Below are positions 17,210 to 27,725 of a DNA stretch of 64,000 nucleotides, piece by piece; within the stretch, counting starts at the first letter, position 1; the number at the start of each line of letters is the position of its first letter. The translations under genes and the position numbers were made by a program. The notes beneath the pieces were generated by a model. That model was not told where the DNA came from, searched no databases, and saw nothing but the letters and a program-made list of their open reading frames with translations. The DNA comes from Robertmurraya korlensis NBRC 107688 (GTDB lineage Bacteria; Bacillota; Bacilli; Bacillales; Cytobacillaceae). The stretch covers positions 1 to 64,000 of the forward strand of contig NZ_BCVH01000014.1 of the NCBI RefSeq assembly GCF_001591645.1, read 5' to 3'.

Positions 17210-18220
17210 ATGTTAACGATTGCCTATATCGGAAATGGAAAAAGTACCAACCGCTATCACCTACCTTTTTCATTAAAAAATGGAGAAATCCGAGTAAAAA
17301 ACATATACTCTCCACGAAACAACAGTGTTTGGGGGAAAATTCCTGAAGTGAATTATGTTAATGATATCGATCAAATCTGGATGGACGAAGAGATTCAATT
17401 GGTCGTCATTTGTTCTCCAGTAGAACATTATGAATATGCTAAATTGGCACTAGAAAAGGGCAAACATGTATTAGTCGAAAAGCCATTTACACAAACTTCT
17501 GATCAAGCAAAAGAGTTATTTGCATATGCAAAAGAAAACAATCTATTTATTCAATGCTATCAAAATCGCCGATTTGATTCAGATTTCCTAACTGTACAAA
17601 AGGTTATTAATAGTGGCGTATTAGGAGATATTTTAGAAGTGGAAATGCACTATGATTATTTCAGACCTGAGGTACCAAAGTCTCTAAAGTTTTCTAGAGA
17701 ACACAGCTATTTATACGGTCACGGATGCCATACAATCGATCAAGTACTCTCGTTCTTTGGTAATCCCAATCATATTACTTATGACGTTAGACAACTTCTT
17801 GGAAAAGGACATTTTAATGACTATTTTGATTTGGATTTCTTTTATGATTCCAAAAAGGTTTCTGTTAAATCTAGTTATTTCCGTTTGAAAGAACGTCCTA
17901 GCTTTGTCGTTTATGGCAATAAAGGGATTTTTGTTAAACAGACAAAAGATAGGCAAGAAGAACACTTGAAACTATATTATATGCCAACCAATAAGGATTT
18001 TGGGATTGATTTACCAGAACACTATGGCGTTTTAACTTTTGTAGATGAAGATGGAAAATATCATGAAGAGAAAGTCATTTCCGAAGTTGGTGACTACGGG
18101 CGAATTTACGACGGAGTTTATGAATCGATCATTCATGGAAAAGAAAAAATTGTTAAGGATGAAGAAACAATAAGGCAAATGGAAATTTTAGAAGAAGGAA
18201 TGAACCATATCAAAGAATAA
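17210..18220 (+). CDS. Gfo/Idh/MocA-family NAD(P)-dependent oxidoreductase
   Basis: A 336-residue oxidoreductase. The N-terminal Rossmann fold starts LTIAYIGNGKSTNRYHLPF; the signature VEKPFT near residue 95 holds the conserved Lys; HGCHTIDQVLSFFG carries the catalytic His region. It is close to the YhhX/YgjR type. The family oxidises or reduces sugars, inositols and related polyols. ATG 17210 lies after a GGAGGAG site; an earlier in-frame TTG overlaps that site and is less likely. Followed 44 bases later by a broken gene of the same family, so the pair was probably an operon under the divergent RpiR regulator. Substrate unknown. Confidence 0.82.
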   Translation: MLTIAYIGNGKSTNRYHLPFSLKNGEIRVKNIYSPRNNSVWGKIPEVNYVNDIDQIWMDEEIQLVVICSPVEHYEYAKLALEKGKHVLVEKPFTQTSDQAKELFAYAKENNLFIQCYQNRRFDSDFLTVQKVINSGVLGDILEVEMHYDYFRPEVPKSLKFSREHSYLYGHGCHTIDQVLSFFGNPNHITYDVRQLLGKGHFNDYFDLDFFYDSKKVSVKSSYFRLKERPSFVVYGNKGIFVKQTKDRQEEHLKLYYMPTNKDFGIDLPEHYGVLTFVDEDGKYHEEKVISEVGDYGRIYDGVYESIIHGKEKIVKDEETIRQMEILEEGMNHIKE

Positions 18221-18264
18221 AAATGATTGTTTGCCATTTAGCAGAAAGAAAGAGGTAGTTCACT

Positions 18265-19222
18265 TTGAAACTTGCAATACTAGGTTCTGGCCAGATTGTC
18301 ACAGATTTCTTAACAATGGTGAGAGATTTACCAGATACAGATTTAGTTTCTATCTTTGGAACAAAACAGAGTATACCAAAAATGAAAAAAATGAAAAACA
18401 AATATGGGCTTAGAAAAATATATACAGTATATGATGAGTGTTTAAACGATCCCGATATTGATACAGTGTATATTGGATTACCAAATCATCTTCATTATTC
18501 TTTTGCAAAAGAGGCATTATTAAGTGGAAAAAATGTCATTTGTGAAAAACCGTTTACCATAAAACTTTCTGAGTTTACTGAGTTAAAAGATATTGCTAAA
18601 AGGAATAATCTCATACTAACTGAAGCGATCACAACACAATATTTATCAAATTACATATCCATTAAAGAATCTATTAAAAATCTAGGTGATTTAAAAATTA
18701 TAGAGTGTAATTATTCTCAATATTCATCTCGATATGATGCTTTCAAAAAAGGGGAAATCTTGCCAGCTTTTAATCCTAAAGCAGGTGGAGGAGCTTTAAT
18801 GGACATAAATATATATAATATTCACTTTGTGGTTGGGATTTTGGGTAAACCTATTTCAGTAACTTATCTGGCAAACATCAGGAATTCTTTTATTAAACTA
18901 TCCTACCTGCAAAGTAGTTTGTATTGGCGCAAAAGATTCAACAGCACCTATAAGAACTCTAATTCAAGGGGATAGAGGCTCTATTGTATTAAATGGACCA
19001 CCTAACATTTGCGATTCTTTTGAGATAAATATATATGGCCAAGAAAGCCGTACGATTGATAACAAAGTGCACCCACACAGAATGTTTGAAGAATTTTGCG
19101 AGTTTGCAAGAATGATTAAAGATAGTGATTACTCTAAAGCCAGTCATATGTTAGAACAGAGCCAGATTGTGATGGAAATTGTAGAGGAAGCATTGGCTAC
19201 GGCAGGAATTGAGTTAGGGTAA
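18265..19222 (+). pseudogene. Second Gfo/Idh/MocA oxidoreductase, frameshifted
   Basis: The frame from TTG/ATG 18265 reads a good N-terminal Rossmann domain with VICEKPFTIKL and GGGALMDINIYNIHF, then loses homology after SVTYLAN near 18873. The next frame picks up exactly where the family continues (TSGILLLNYPTCKVVCIGAK) and runs to TAA 19220-19222, ending ATAGIELG. About six residues plus the frame are lost, so a small deletion broke the gene. All the rest is intact, which points to a recent event (or a sequencing error). Its function was probably paired with the intact oxidoreductase upstream. Confidence 0.82.
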
Positions 19223-19335
19223 TAAATTTGATTGTACGTTGAATTAGAATATTGGTCTAGGATCTATACTCTCCAGTTATAAACACTCTATGATATGTCA
19301 AGAATTAAGACATAATCATAAGGAGCTGGCGTACT

Positions 19336-19644
19336 ATGATCCATAAACTAAATAAAATAGGTGATACCGATAATAATTGGTCCAACCTTAAAATGATTGG
19401 AATTAGCACAGAAGAACACTATCAATGGTTATGGGAAGTTTATCTTCACTATGGAGAAGTAAAACGTATACTAAGCTCAAAGAGAGCAGTTGGTATGTAT
19501 GGAGGAAGAGAAGCCGCATGGAATTCTGTTGGATATACCCCTCCTGAAGTTGAAGAATATGTTAGTACTTTAAGTAAAATGATAGGACAACTGTACAATC
19601 CAACAAAGGAAATAGAAAACCAACACATTCCAGAAATATCATAA
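19336..19644 (+). CDS. Unrecognised 102-residue protein
   Basis: A plausible gene with an AAGGAG site ten bases before the ATG and a terminator downstream. The product is soluble, rich in Trp and Tyr (EEHYQWLWEVYLHYGEVKR) and has YTPPEVEEYVSTLSKMIGQL near the end. No signal peptide, membrane helix or known motif. I do not recognise the family. The neighbours are the broken oxidoreductase upstream and the SulP gene, convergent, downstream. Confidence 0.55.
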   Translation: MIHKLNKIGDTDNNWSNLKMIGISTEEHYQWLWEVYLHYGEVKRILSSKRAVGMYGGREAAWNSVGYTPPEVEEYVSTLSKMIGQLYNPTKEIENQHIPEIS

Positions 19645-19774
19645 AAATAGAAATTGGCCCCTTCTCAGGAGAGTTGGGGCATTGTATTTATCAAGATTTT
19701 GTTGCATCTTCAATAATCCAGTCAGATGCGCTTAGTAAATCAGGAAATTCGACAGATTCACGTTGAAAAATGAA

Positions 19775-19800
19775 AAACCCTTCAAAGTGAGGGTTTCTTT
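19775..19800. terminator. Bidirectional terminator
   Basis: AAACCCT (19775-19781) pairs with AGGGTTT (19790-19796), flanked by As on the left and CTTT on the right. It lies between the converging 102-residue gene and the SulP gene. Confidence 0.65.
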
Positions 19801-19819
19801 CCACAACAAACATGACATT

Positions 19820-21538
19820 TTAAATCATATAGATAAAAGGTGTTTCTGTTTCACCTTTGTCATTAGAAGAAAATGATATCTTCTTGTCTTCAAGTAATTT
19901 TTCTATTGTTACATAACCTATGTCCTTTTTATATTTTGTACCCCAGCCAGCTCTATAAGCAGTATCTCTTACAGAACCTTTCATTCCTACAAAATACAGT
20001 TCGATATTACTTTGTTGTTTTAGTTGATCTTTGAACTCTTCAAGCGATTTACATGCAGTTGTATCCATATCATTAACACCTGAAAAATCTAAAATTACCA
20101 AATTCACCTTTGCCCTTTGGAATAGTAAATGTCTAATTTTCTCTTCAAGGTAAAATATGTTCGCAAAATGTAGGGAAGAATCTATTCTTAAAAAAATTAC
20201 ATCGTCAAGTGTCTTAGCTTGAGGAAATCTTCTTAAATCCCGAAACGTTTTTTCCATTTCAAGGTATCCAATTTCTATAATACTTGATTTAAACATTCTA
20301 CTTAACAATTGGTAGAAACTAAAAGTAGCACCAATTAAGATTCCCCATTGGATACCTACAAGAAGCGTAGCTAGAAATGTAACTAACCAACTCCAACCAT
20401 CGACGGGTTTAATTTTGATTAATTTTTTAAATTGCTTTAAATCAATTAGCTTATAAACCGCAACAATAATGATTGCAGCTAATACTGCGTTCGGTAGGTA
20501 ATAAAAATAGGATGTAAAAAATAGGAGTGTAATCAGAATCAGAATTCCTGTAAAAATGGAAACCATTTGAGTAGCCCCACCACTTTGGTGGTTGACAGCA
20601 CTTCTAGAGAAGCTCCCATTTATCGGCAATATTTGAAAAAAAGATCCGAAGATATTTGCTAGTCCTAGTGCTTTTAGTTCCCGATTAGGATTTATTTTAT
20701 ATTTTTCTTTATCAGCAATCGATTTACCTATTGCTAGTGACTCCATAAATCCAAGTAACGCGATAGTTAGTGCAGGTAGTATGATTTGTTTAACAGTAAT
20801 TAATGTAAAACTAGGGAAAACAAGAGACGGAAATCCACTTGGAACCATACCAACAATCTTTACCCCTTCTTTGTTTAAACCTAGAGAATAAACACTAATT
20901 ATAGAAACGAGAATCAATAATAATGCTGCAGGAGCTCGTGGACTTACCTTCTTTAGAATGATTAACAAAGCAATACTAATTATCCCAATTACTAAAGTAA
21001 TCACATGTAAACTACCAACTCTATTTATAACATCATGAACTAGCAAATGAACTTGAAAGTAATTGCCTAAATCAATCCCTATCAGATGTTTCAATTGACT
21101 CAATGCAATGATAATGGCCGCTGCCGAGGTATAACCGCCTAAAACAGCAGGAGAGATAAATCTCACAATAAAACCTAGTTTTAAAACACCGAATAAAAAT
21201 TGAAATAATCCAACCATTAGAGCTAATAAGATGACAAACGTGACATATTCTGAGGTTCCTGGTTGGCCAACGGTAGATATTCCAGAGAACACTAATAAGG
21301 AAGTAATTGCAGTTGGACCAACTGAAAGATGTCTAGAAGATGCAAACAGGGCATAAATAACTAGTGGCAATGTTGATGCATATAACCCCATTACAGGTGG
21401 TAACCCTGCCAACATAGCATACGCCATTCCTTGGGGAACTAGCATAACAAAAAGTGTAATTCCTGCAATTAAATCCTTTGACAATATATCACGATTGTAT
21501 TGTATGTTATTTAGTGGCATAAATTTTTTTAATTTCAT
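19820..21538 (-). CDS. SulP-family sulfate/anion transporter with STAS domain
   Basis: About 572 residues: 10-12 membrane helices (residues about 20-430, with the SulP signature GMAYAMLAGLPPVMGLYAS) followed by a cytoplasmic STAS domain (about 440-550, ending in the region VILDFSGVNDMDTTACKSLE). SulP proteins carry sulfate, bicarbonate or dicarboxylates. ATG 21538 is preferred over 21544 because the AAGGAAAG site touches the earlier codon. It is the last gene of the sulfatase operon, after a weak hairpin, so it may handle the sulfate released by the sulfatase (export or exchange) or import sulfate for growth. The direction cannot be read from sequence. Confidence 0.87.
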   Translation of the reverse strand: MKLKKFMPLNNIQYNRDILSKDLIAGITLFVMLVPQGMAYAMLAGLPPVMGLYASTLPLVIYALFASSRHLSVGPTAITSLLVFSGISTVGQPGTSEYVTFVILLALMVGLFQFLFGVLKLGFIVRFISPAVLGGYTSAAAIIIALSQLKHLIGIDLGNYFQVHLLVHDVINRVGSLHVITLVIGIISIALLIILKKVSPRAPAALLLILVSIISVYSLGLNKEGVKIVGMVPSGFPSLVFPSFTLITVKQIILPALTIALLGFMESLAIGKSIADKEKYKINPNRELKALGLANIFGSFFQILPINGSFSRSAVNHQSGGATQMVSIFTGILILITLLFFTSYFYYLPNAVLAAIIIVAVYKLIDLKQFKKLIKIKPVDGWSWLVTFLATLLVGIQWGILIGATFSFYQLLSRMFKSSIIEIGYLEMEKTFRDLRRFPQAKTLDDVIFLRIDSSLHFANIFYLEEKIRHLLFQRAKVNLVILDFSGVNDMDTTACKSLEEFKDQLKQQSNIELYFVGMKGSVRDTAYRAGWGTKYKKDIGYVTIEKLLEDKKISFSSNDKGETETPFIYMI

Positions 21539-21669
21539 ATACATCTTTCCTTCTCATTCCATGATTCTCACTCGTTTCTTCATTATATATTTTATATCTT
21601 ATACCACCCTCACGGCATAGGTATTTTCTTTCCATTCACTCTTTTTCGTTTTCAATAGGTAAATGAAAG

Positions 21670-21691
21670 GAGGCAAAGTGATATTTGCCTC
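21670..21691 (-). terminator. Weak terminator/attenuator between FGE and SulP genes
   Basis: GAGGCAAA (21670-21677) pairs with TTTGCCTC (21684-21691), but the minus-strand tail CTTTCATTT has only an interrupted T-run. It may let part of the transcription read into the SulP gene. Confidence 0.5.
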
Positions 21692-21702
21692 TAATTACAC
21701 GC

Positions 21703-22668
21703 TTATCGAATGTCAGATACACAACGAAACCCTAAATTACTAGAAGACGTATCAGGTGGATTTGAATTACGGGCAGCAACCCGGTAACGATTGCAATATG
21801 AGTCATGACAAAGAAATGACCCACCTCTCATTGAACGCCCTCTACCTCTATCAGGTCCCTTTGGATCTTTTATTTTACTATGATCATATCTAGGGTCGAA
21901 ATAGTCAGAACACCATTCCCAAACATTCCCTGACATATTATAAAGACCATAACCATTTGGCTTAAATGTATCTACAGGTGCTGTTCCTATATACCCATCG
22001 CTCATATCGTTATAGGTTGGAAATGTCCCCTGCCATATATTGCAACGATGTTCTCCATCAGGAGTTAACTCATTACCCCAGGGATACCGCTTTTTAACCA
22101 ATCCACCACGTGCGGCAAATTCCCATTCCGCTTCAGTAGGTAGTCTTTTCCCAGCCCAATCACAGTAAGCCATTGCGTCATTCCATGTCACCTGAACAAC
22201 TGGATGGTTCATACGCTCTTCAATAGAGGATCCTTTCCCTTCAGGTTGTGACCAATAAGCATCTTTAACAGGTAGCCACCAATGATTAGATGGTTCAGCT
22301 AACTCAACCTTGTCCCTATCAACAAATTGATAAAATACAAATGACCAACCATATTTCTCTGACTCAGTAATATAACCTGTATCCTTTACAAAAGCTGAAA
22401 AGTCCTTATTCGTTACAGCAAATGTATCCATATGAAAAGGAGATACTTCAACTTCTTTTACAGGGGTTTCTCCATCTTGAGGAAATCCTTCATTAAATGA
22501 ATCCCCCATATAAAAGCTCCCCCCTGGAATCAAGACCCTTTCTCCATTAGTCTTGGTGGGTTCCTCCAGTAAGGGCTCCCTTGCAAAATCCTTTTCCTTC
22601 GTTTCTACATTATGTGTAACTTTATTTCTATTGATGGAACAACAGGTCTTTCTATTATCCGTATTCAT
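21703..22668 (-). CDS. Formylglycine-generating enzyme (FGE/SUMF1 family)
   Basis: A 321-residue FGE. It oxidises the active-site Cys of sulfatases to formylglycine using oxygen and a copper-binding cysteine pair. Both cysteines are present: GGSFLCHDSYCNRYR has C287 and C292, matching the human SUMF1 pair, followed by RNSNPPDTSSSNLGFRC. The fold start VLIPGGSFYMGD and GNVWEWCSDYF are also clear. A CC motif near residue 9 is typical of bacterial members. It lies 39 bases after the sulfatase gene in the same operon, with an AGAGGAG site. The true FGE cysteines separate it from ergothioneine-type or other sulfatase-modifying-factor homologues. No signal peptide, so it acts in the cytoplasm. Confidence 0.92.
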   Translation of the reverse strand: MNTDNRKTCCSINRNKVTHNVETKEKDFAREPLLEEPTKTNGERVLIPGGSFYMGDSFNEGFPQDGETPVKEVEVSPFHMDTFAVTNKDFSAFVKDTGYITESEKYGWSFVFYQFVDRDKVELAEPSNHWWLPVKDAYWSQPEGKGSSIEERMNHPVVQVTWNDAMAYCDWAGKRLPTEAEWEFAARGGLVKKRYPWGNELTPDGEHRCNIWQGTFPTYNDMSDGYIGTAPVDTFKPNGYGLYNMSGNVWEWCSDYFDPRYDHSKIKDPKGPDRGRGRSMRGGSFLCHDSYCNRYRVAARNSNPPDTSSSNLGFRCVSDIR

Positions 22669-22707
22669 AGGGGACTCCTCTTTAAAGTGCTAAATGTTTA
22701 TTTTGAA

Positions 22708-24480
22708 TTAGTCTATTCTTAAAGCCATATTTAATTGATAAATGGTAAAAGGCTGTTCTTCTTTTGGCACATTCCCCTCTACCCAATGTTGAATTTGCTC
22801 CGTATCAATAACATGGCCATTTCCTAGTGAGATAAAGTAATTAGTTAATTCTTCTTTCATTTCACCTTTTAATATACCCTGCAACAATAAATACCCCTCT
22901 TTTGTGCCGCTATTACTAAATGAAAGCCCATTTAAGGAGATTTCCTTTTCTTTACCGATACTTTCATGCTCATTTATTAGGTCGTTTTCAGAATTAACTT
23001 TATCAAGCCCATAATAAGCATAAAGCTCTTGTGGTGCTTCATTTTCTTTCATTAAATGTTTCATTCTTTGAATCATTTCGAATTCCTTTTTTATATCATA
23101 AATCGGTAGTTCTTGTTTTGGATCCTCTTTATAGTTATAAAGTCTATTCTGATATCGTTGATAACTCTTCATCATATTAGTATCTGATTCAACTTTTAAT
23201 ACACTGATCCCCTTAGTAAAGCTAAACGAGTTATCCAAGGTTATATTTGTAAGTTCTTTTGGTGTAAAACGTCTTTCCATTCGCATGGGTGATAATGTAT
23301 ATTCGTATAATTTACCCTCATAATTCGGACTTGGAAATCTCATATAAACGTATTCCCCATCAGAAATATTTATACTGCTTGCATAGGCCCCAAACAATAC
23401 ATCATCATGATTTGGATGCTCCTCATGTATGATTGTTGTTAGTGGTTTTCCATCCATATCATTAGGAATGGTTAAATTAAAAAATTCTAAAATGGTTGCA
23501 GGAACATCAATGGTCTGAGCCAACTGCTCACAATGAACATTTTGTACCCTACTACGGGGATCCCAGATAAAAAATGGCAATTGCGCAACTTCATTATAGA
23601 AAGGCATAATATTTTTACCCCACCACTCATGTTCACCTAATAGAAAACCGTGATCTGTGTTTACAATGAGCATGGTATCTTCCCATAAATTCCATTCATC
23701 CATATAATCCAATACTTTTCCTAAATATTCATCACACATCTTAACTAGTGCTTTATAGTATCCTTGTACCATGTTTCTTTTATCATTGGAAAAATCATCA
23801 TGGGTATACGTTATCCATCCATCATATTCATCGGTAACACCACACATATCCAAATATTTCTTTGGTACAAAAAACGGTTCGTGAGGGTCAAAGCATTCTA
23901 TTTGTAAAAACCAATGATCAGCATCTTTGTTTTCTTTTAAAAAATGAAGTCCTGCTTCCACGGTTCGATAGAGAGGGTGATCCTCTTCCCTTTGCATATA
24001 TTCTCGGTTAACCAAATCCTGAGTGATACTTCCTAATTTTCTTTCCTTCATTTTAGGGTGAAGATTCTCTAGACCCTTAACTTCCATATTCTTTACTACT
24101 CTTGGCTTCCACCGATCCCCTTCTTGGCCCCTAATTAATTCATATGAAGAATAACGAGGGTGATATGTAGCACCACCATCTCTCCAATAATGTTTATGAT
24201 CTGTTACCAAATGAGTATATACACCGTTATTTGTTAAGATTTCTGGCATTGAGTCATCAAACGGCTCGACTGGTCCCCATCCTCTATGAAGAAAATTGTA
24301 GCGACCCGTGTGAAGTTCACGACGAGCAGGCATACATGGCAAACTCCCAGCAAAGAAGTTATCGAATCGAACTGATTTTTCTGCCAATCGATCGAAATTT
24401 GGTGTACTGATATCTGTTCCTCCGTATGGAGTTAAGTAATCTCTTCTTAAGGTGTCAAACATAACTTGAATTACTTTCAT
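22708..24480 (-). CDS. Cys-type sulfatase, apparently cytoplasmic
   Basis: A 590-residue sulfatase of the alkaline phosphatase superfamily. The modification site is C49-M-P-A-R53, followed by RELHTGR, so it is the Cys type; position +8 is His where Leu is usual. Metal-binding parts are VMFDTLRRD at the start and VNTDHGFLLGEHEWWGKN further on. It begins directly with the fold and has no signal peptide, so it should work inside the cell on an imported sulfated sugar. It lies between the PTS permease and FGE genes. The C-terminal 130 residues are less conserved and probably shape the substrate pocket. Family S1; substrate not predictable. Confidence 0.92.
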   Translation of the reverse strand: MKVIQVMFDTLRRDYLTPYGGTDISTPNFDRLAEKSVRFDNFFAGSLPCMPARRELHTGRYNFLHRGWGPVEPFDDSMPEILTNNGVYTHLVTDHKHYWRDGGATYHPRYSSYELIRGQEGDRWKPRVVKNMEVKGLENLHPKMKERKLGSITQDLVNREYMQREEDHPLYRTVEAGLHFLKENKDADHWFLQIECFDPHEPFFVPKKYLDMCGVTDEYDGWITYTHDDFSNDKRNMVQGYYKALVKMCDEYLGKVLDYMDEWNLWEDTMLIVNTDHGFLLGEHEWWGKNIMPFYNEVAQLPFFIWDPRSRVQNVHCEQLAQTIDVPATILEFFNLTIPNDMDGKPLTTIIHEEHPNHDDVLFGAYASSINISDGEYVYMRFPSPNYEGKLYEYTLSPMRMERRFTPKELTNITLDNSFSFTKGISVLKVESDTNMMKSYQRYQNRLYNYKEDPKQELPIYDIKKEFEMIQRMKHLMKENEAPQELYAYYGLDKVNSENDLINEHESIGKEKEISLNGLSFSNSGTKEGYLLLQGILKGEMKEELTNYFISLGNGHVIDTEQIQHWVEGNVPKEEQPFTIYQLNMALRID

Positions 24481-24522
24481 TTGGTACTCAGTCCTTTCCT
24501 TTGTTCACAATTTCACTTAAAT

Positions 24523-24559
24523 GAAGTAGAAGGAAAGTAATAGATTACCTTCCTTCTTC
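24523..24559 (-). other. Intercistronic hairpin between PTS and sulfatase genes
   Basis: A long, slightly imperfect inverted repeat: the left arm around AGAAGGAAAGTAAT pairs with the right arm ATTACCTTCCTTCT. There is no T-run on the minus strand. It may mark an RNA processing or stability point that lowers expression of the distal genes. Confidence 0.4.
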
Positions 24560-24571
24560 TATATAAATATT

Positions 24572-26521
<1,950 letters not shown>

Positions 26522-26569
26522 TCACAAAACCCCTTAAAGTGTTACAAGTTCTTCTATTGTCCTATGAAC

Positions 26570-26583
26570 TGAAAGCGCCTTCT
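26570..26583. promoter_or_regulatory. cre-like site before the PTS operon
   Basis: TGAAAGCGCCTTCT fits the cre core TGNNARCGNWWWCA with two or three mismatches. It lies about 95 bases before the PTS start and just downstream of a TATAAT on the minus strand (26594-26589), where CcpA could block transcription. Confidence 0.4.
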
Positions 26584-26696
26584 ATTGGATTATAGTTTAT
26601 TAACATCGTTGGTTGTAGTATGTTCGGGTCTTTTGGGAAACGGTTTCAACATTTGGGAACATCCGCCTTTGAAAATATATAGAAAAAGTTTAAGAA

Positions 26697-26724
26697 AAAA
26701 CGGGGTCTATACGTACCCCGTTTT
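26697..26724. terminator. Bidirectional terminator after the RpiR gene
   Basis: AAAACGGGGT (26697-26706) pairs with ACCCCGTTTT (26715-26724). The minus-strand tail is TTTTTTCTT, so it ends the RpiR transcript and separates it from the PTS operon. Confidence 0.85.
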
Positions 26725-26744
26725 AAGTCTCAATGGTAGAACTC

Positions 26745-27506
26745 CTATAAATTTTTGTATTTTATGTAACTATAAGCCAGTAATTCAATAATTACATTGA
26801 AAGGACTAGATATAGATAGCAAATTAGATATTTGATTATCCATGTCAACATGAGCAGTAATACTAAATGTTGAATGATTAGCCAACCAATTATTTCCGGT
26901 AGAAGTGATTCCAAGTATTTTTACGTTCTTCAGAATAGGTGTTGATAGTTCTTCCTTTAATATTTGGTTATTACCTGATCCAGAGAAAACAATAAGTAGA
27001 TCTTTTTCACACATTCTCTCAATCATTATCTGATAAAGAGTAGTCTGTAAACCTATAGGAAGAACCTGCATTTCTTTACCTAATCCTAAGAAAATTCTTT
27101 GCATCTGTGCAGCCATACTTTGCTGTGAGAGTCCCGTCCCTATTAAATAAACATGTTCGCTTTCATCGATTGCCTGATGTATGTTATCAAGATTCAAATT
27201 CTTGAAGGTTTCTATTGTTTTTTTAACGCTCTCGCTTAGGAGATCCCCTAGTTCACTATATGTTATTGAATTCTCAGAAAAAAAATTTCCCCATTTTAAG
27301 AAATTTTTCATTTCAGTAAATCCAGAAAAACCTAACTTCTGAGCAAATCTTAAAACAGATGATTTAGAGGTTAAACTATTTTTTGCTAGTTCATTGATGC
27401 TCATCTTTGAAATATCCTCTGTACTATTCAGTAAATATCTTGCTATCGCAATATCTCCCTCAGTAAACGAAGTATATTTTTCTTTTATCAGATCTTCGAG
27501 TTTCAT
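26745..27506 (-). CDS. RpiR/MurR-family regulator of the sulfatase locus
   Basis: A 253-residue protein with an RpiR helix-turn-helix (residues about 1-75, LTSKSSVLRFAQKLGFSGF) and a SIS domain (about 105-230, VYLIGTGLSQQSMAAQ and LLIVFSGSGNNQILKEEL). RpiR proteins sense sugar phosphates. It lies between the PTS operon and the divergent anSME gene, so it is well placed to control both sides. It has its own terminator. The AT-rich 219-base gap to the anSME gene should hold its operator, but no clear palindrome was found there. Confidence 0.85.
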   Translation of the reverse strand: MKLEDLIKEKYTSFTEGDIAIARYLLNSTEDISKMSINELAKNSLTSKSSVLRFAQKLGFSGFTEMKNFLKWGNFFSENSITYSELGDLLSESVKKTIETFKNLNLDNIHQAIDESEHVYLIGTGLSQQSMAAQMQRIFLGLGKEMQVLPIGLQTTLYQIMIERMCEKDLLIVFSGSGNNQILKEELSTPILKNVKILGITSTGNNWLANHSTFSITAHVDMDNQISNLLSISSPFNVIIELLAYSYIKYKNL

Positions 27507-27672
27507 TTATAAACCTCCCCTAAATACATTCGTTTTAATGTCACCTTTTATTAACAAACAATTATAAATGATATTTCTTTAAAAAAAATATAAATATTCA
27601 CTTTAGTTTTTACTAATCTAATGCTATCTGTTCCTTTTGTATCTAAATTAGTGATTTATATCATATCCGCTT

Positions 27673-27701
27673 TTCACGCTAGCTTCTAATATACAGATAA
27701 T
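27673..27701 (+). promoter_or_regulatory. Candidate sigma-A promoter of the anSME gene
   Basis: TTCACG (27673-27678) and GATAAT (27696-27701) with a 17-base spacer, followed by a GGGAGTGA ribosome site before the ATG at 27726. The -35 element is poor, which fits a gene needing an activator or low basal use. Confidence 0.45.
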
Positions 27702-27725
27702 ATCACCTTTTGGGAGTGAACATAA

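Noticed and set aside
19691-19775. Short minus-strand stretch reading SASDWIIEDAT before a stop
   Set aside because: It looks like a possible protein end but is only about 25 codons, has no start and merges with a terminator; too little to call.
26585-26791. Plus-strand frame of 68 residues between PTS and RpiR genes
   Set aside because: It crosses the terminator hairpin and the end of the RpiR gene; no ribosome site.
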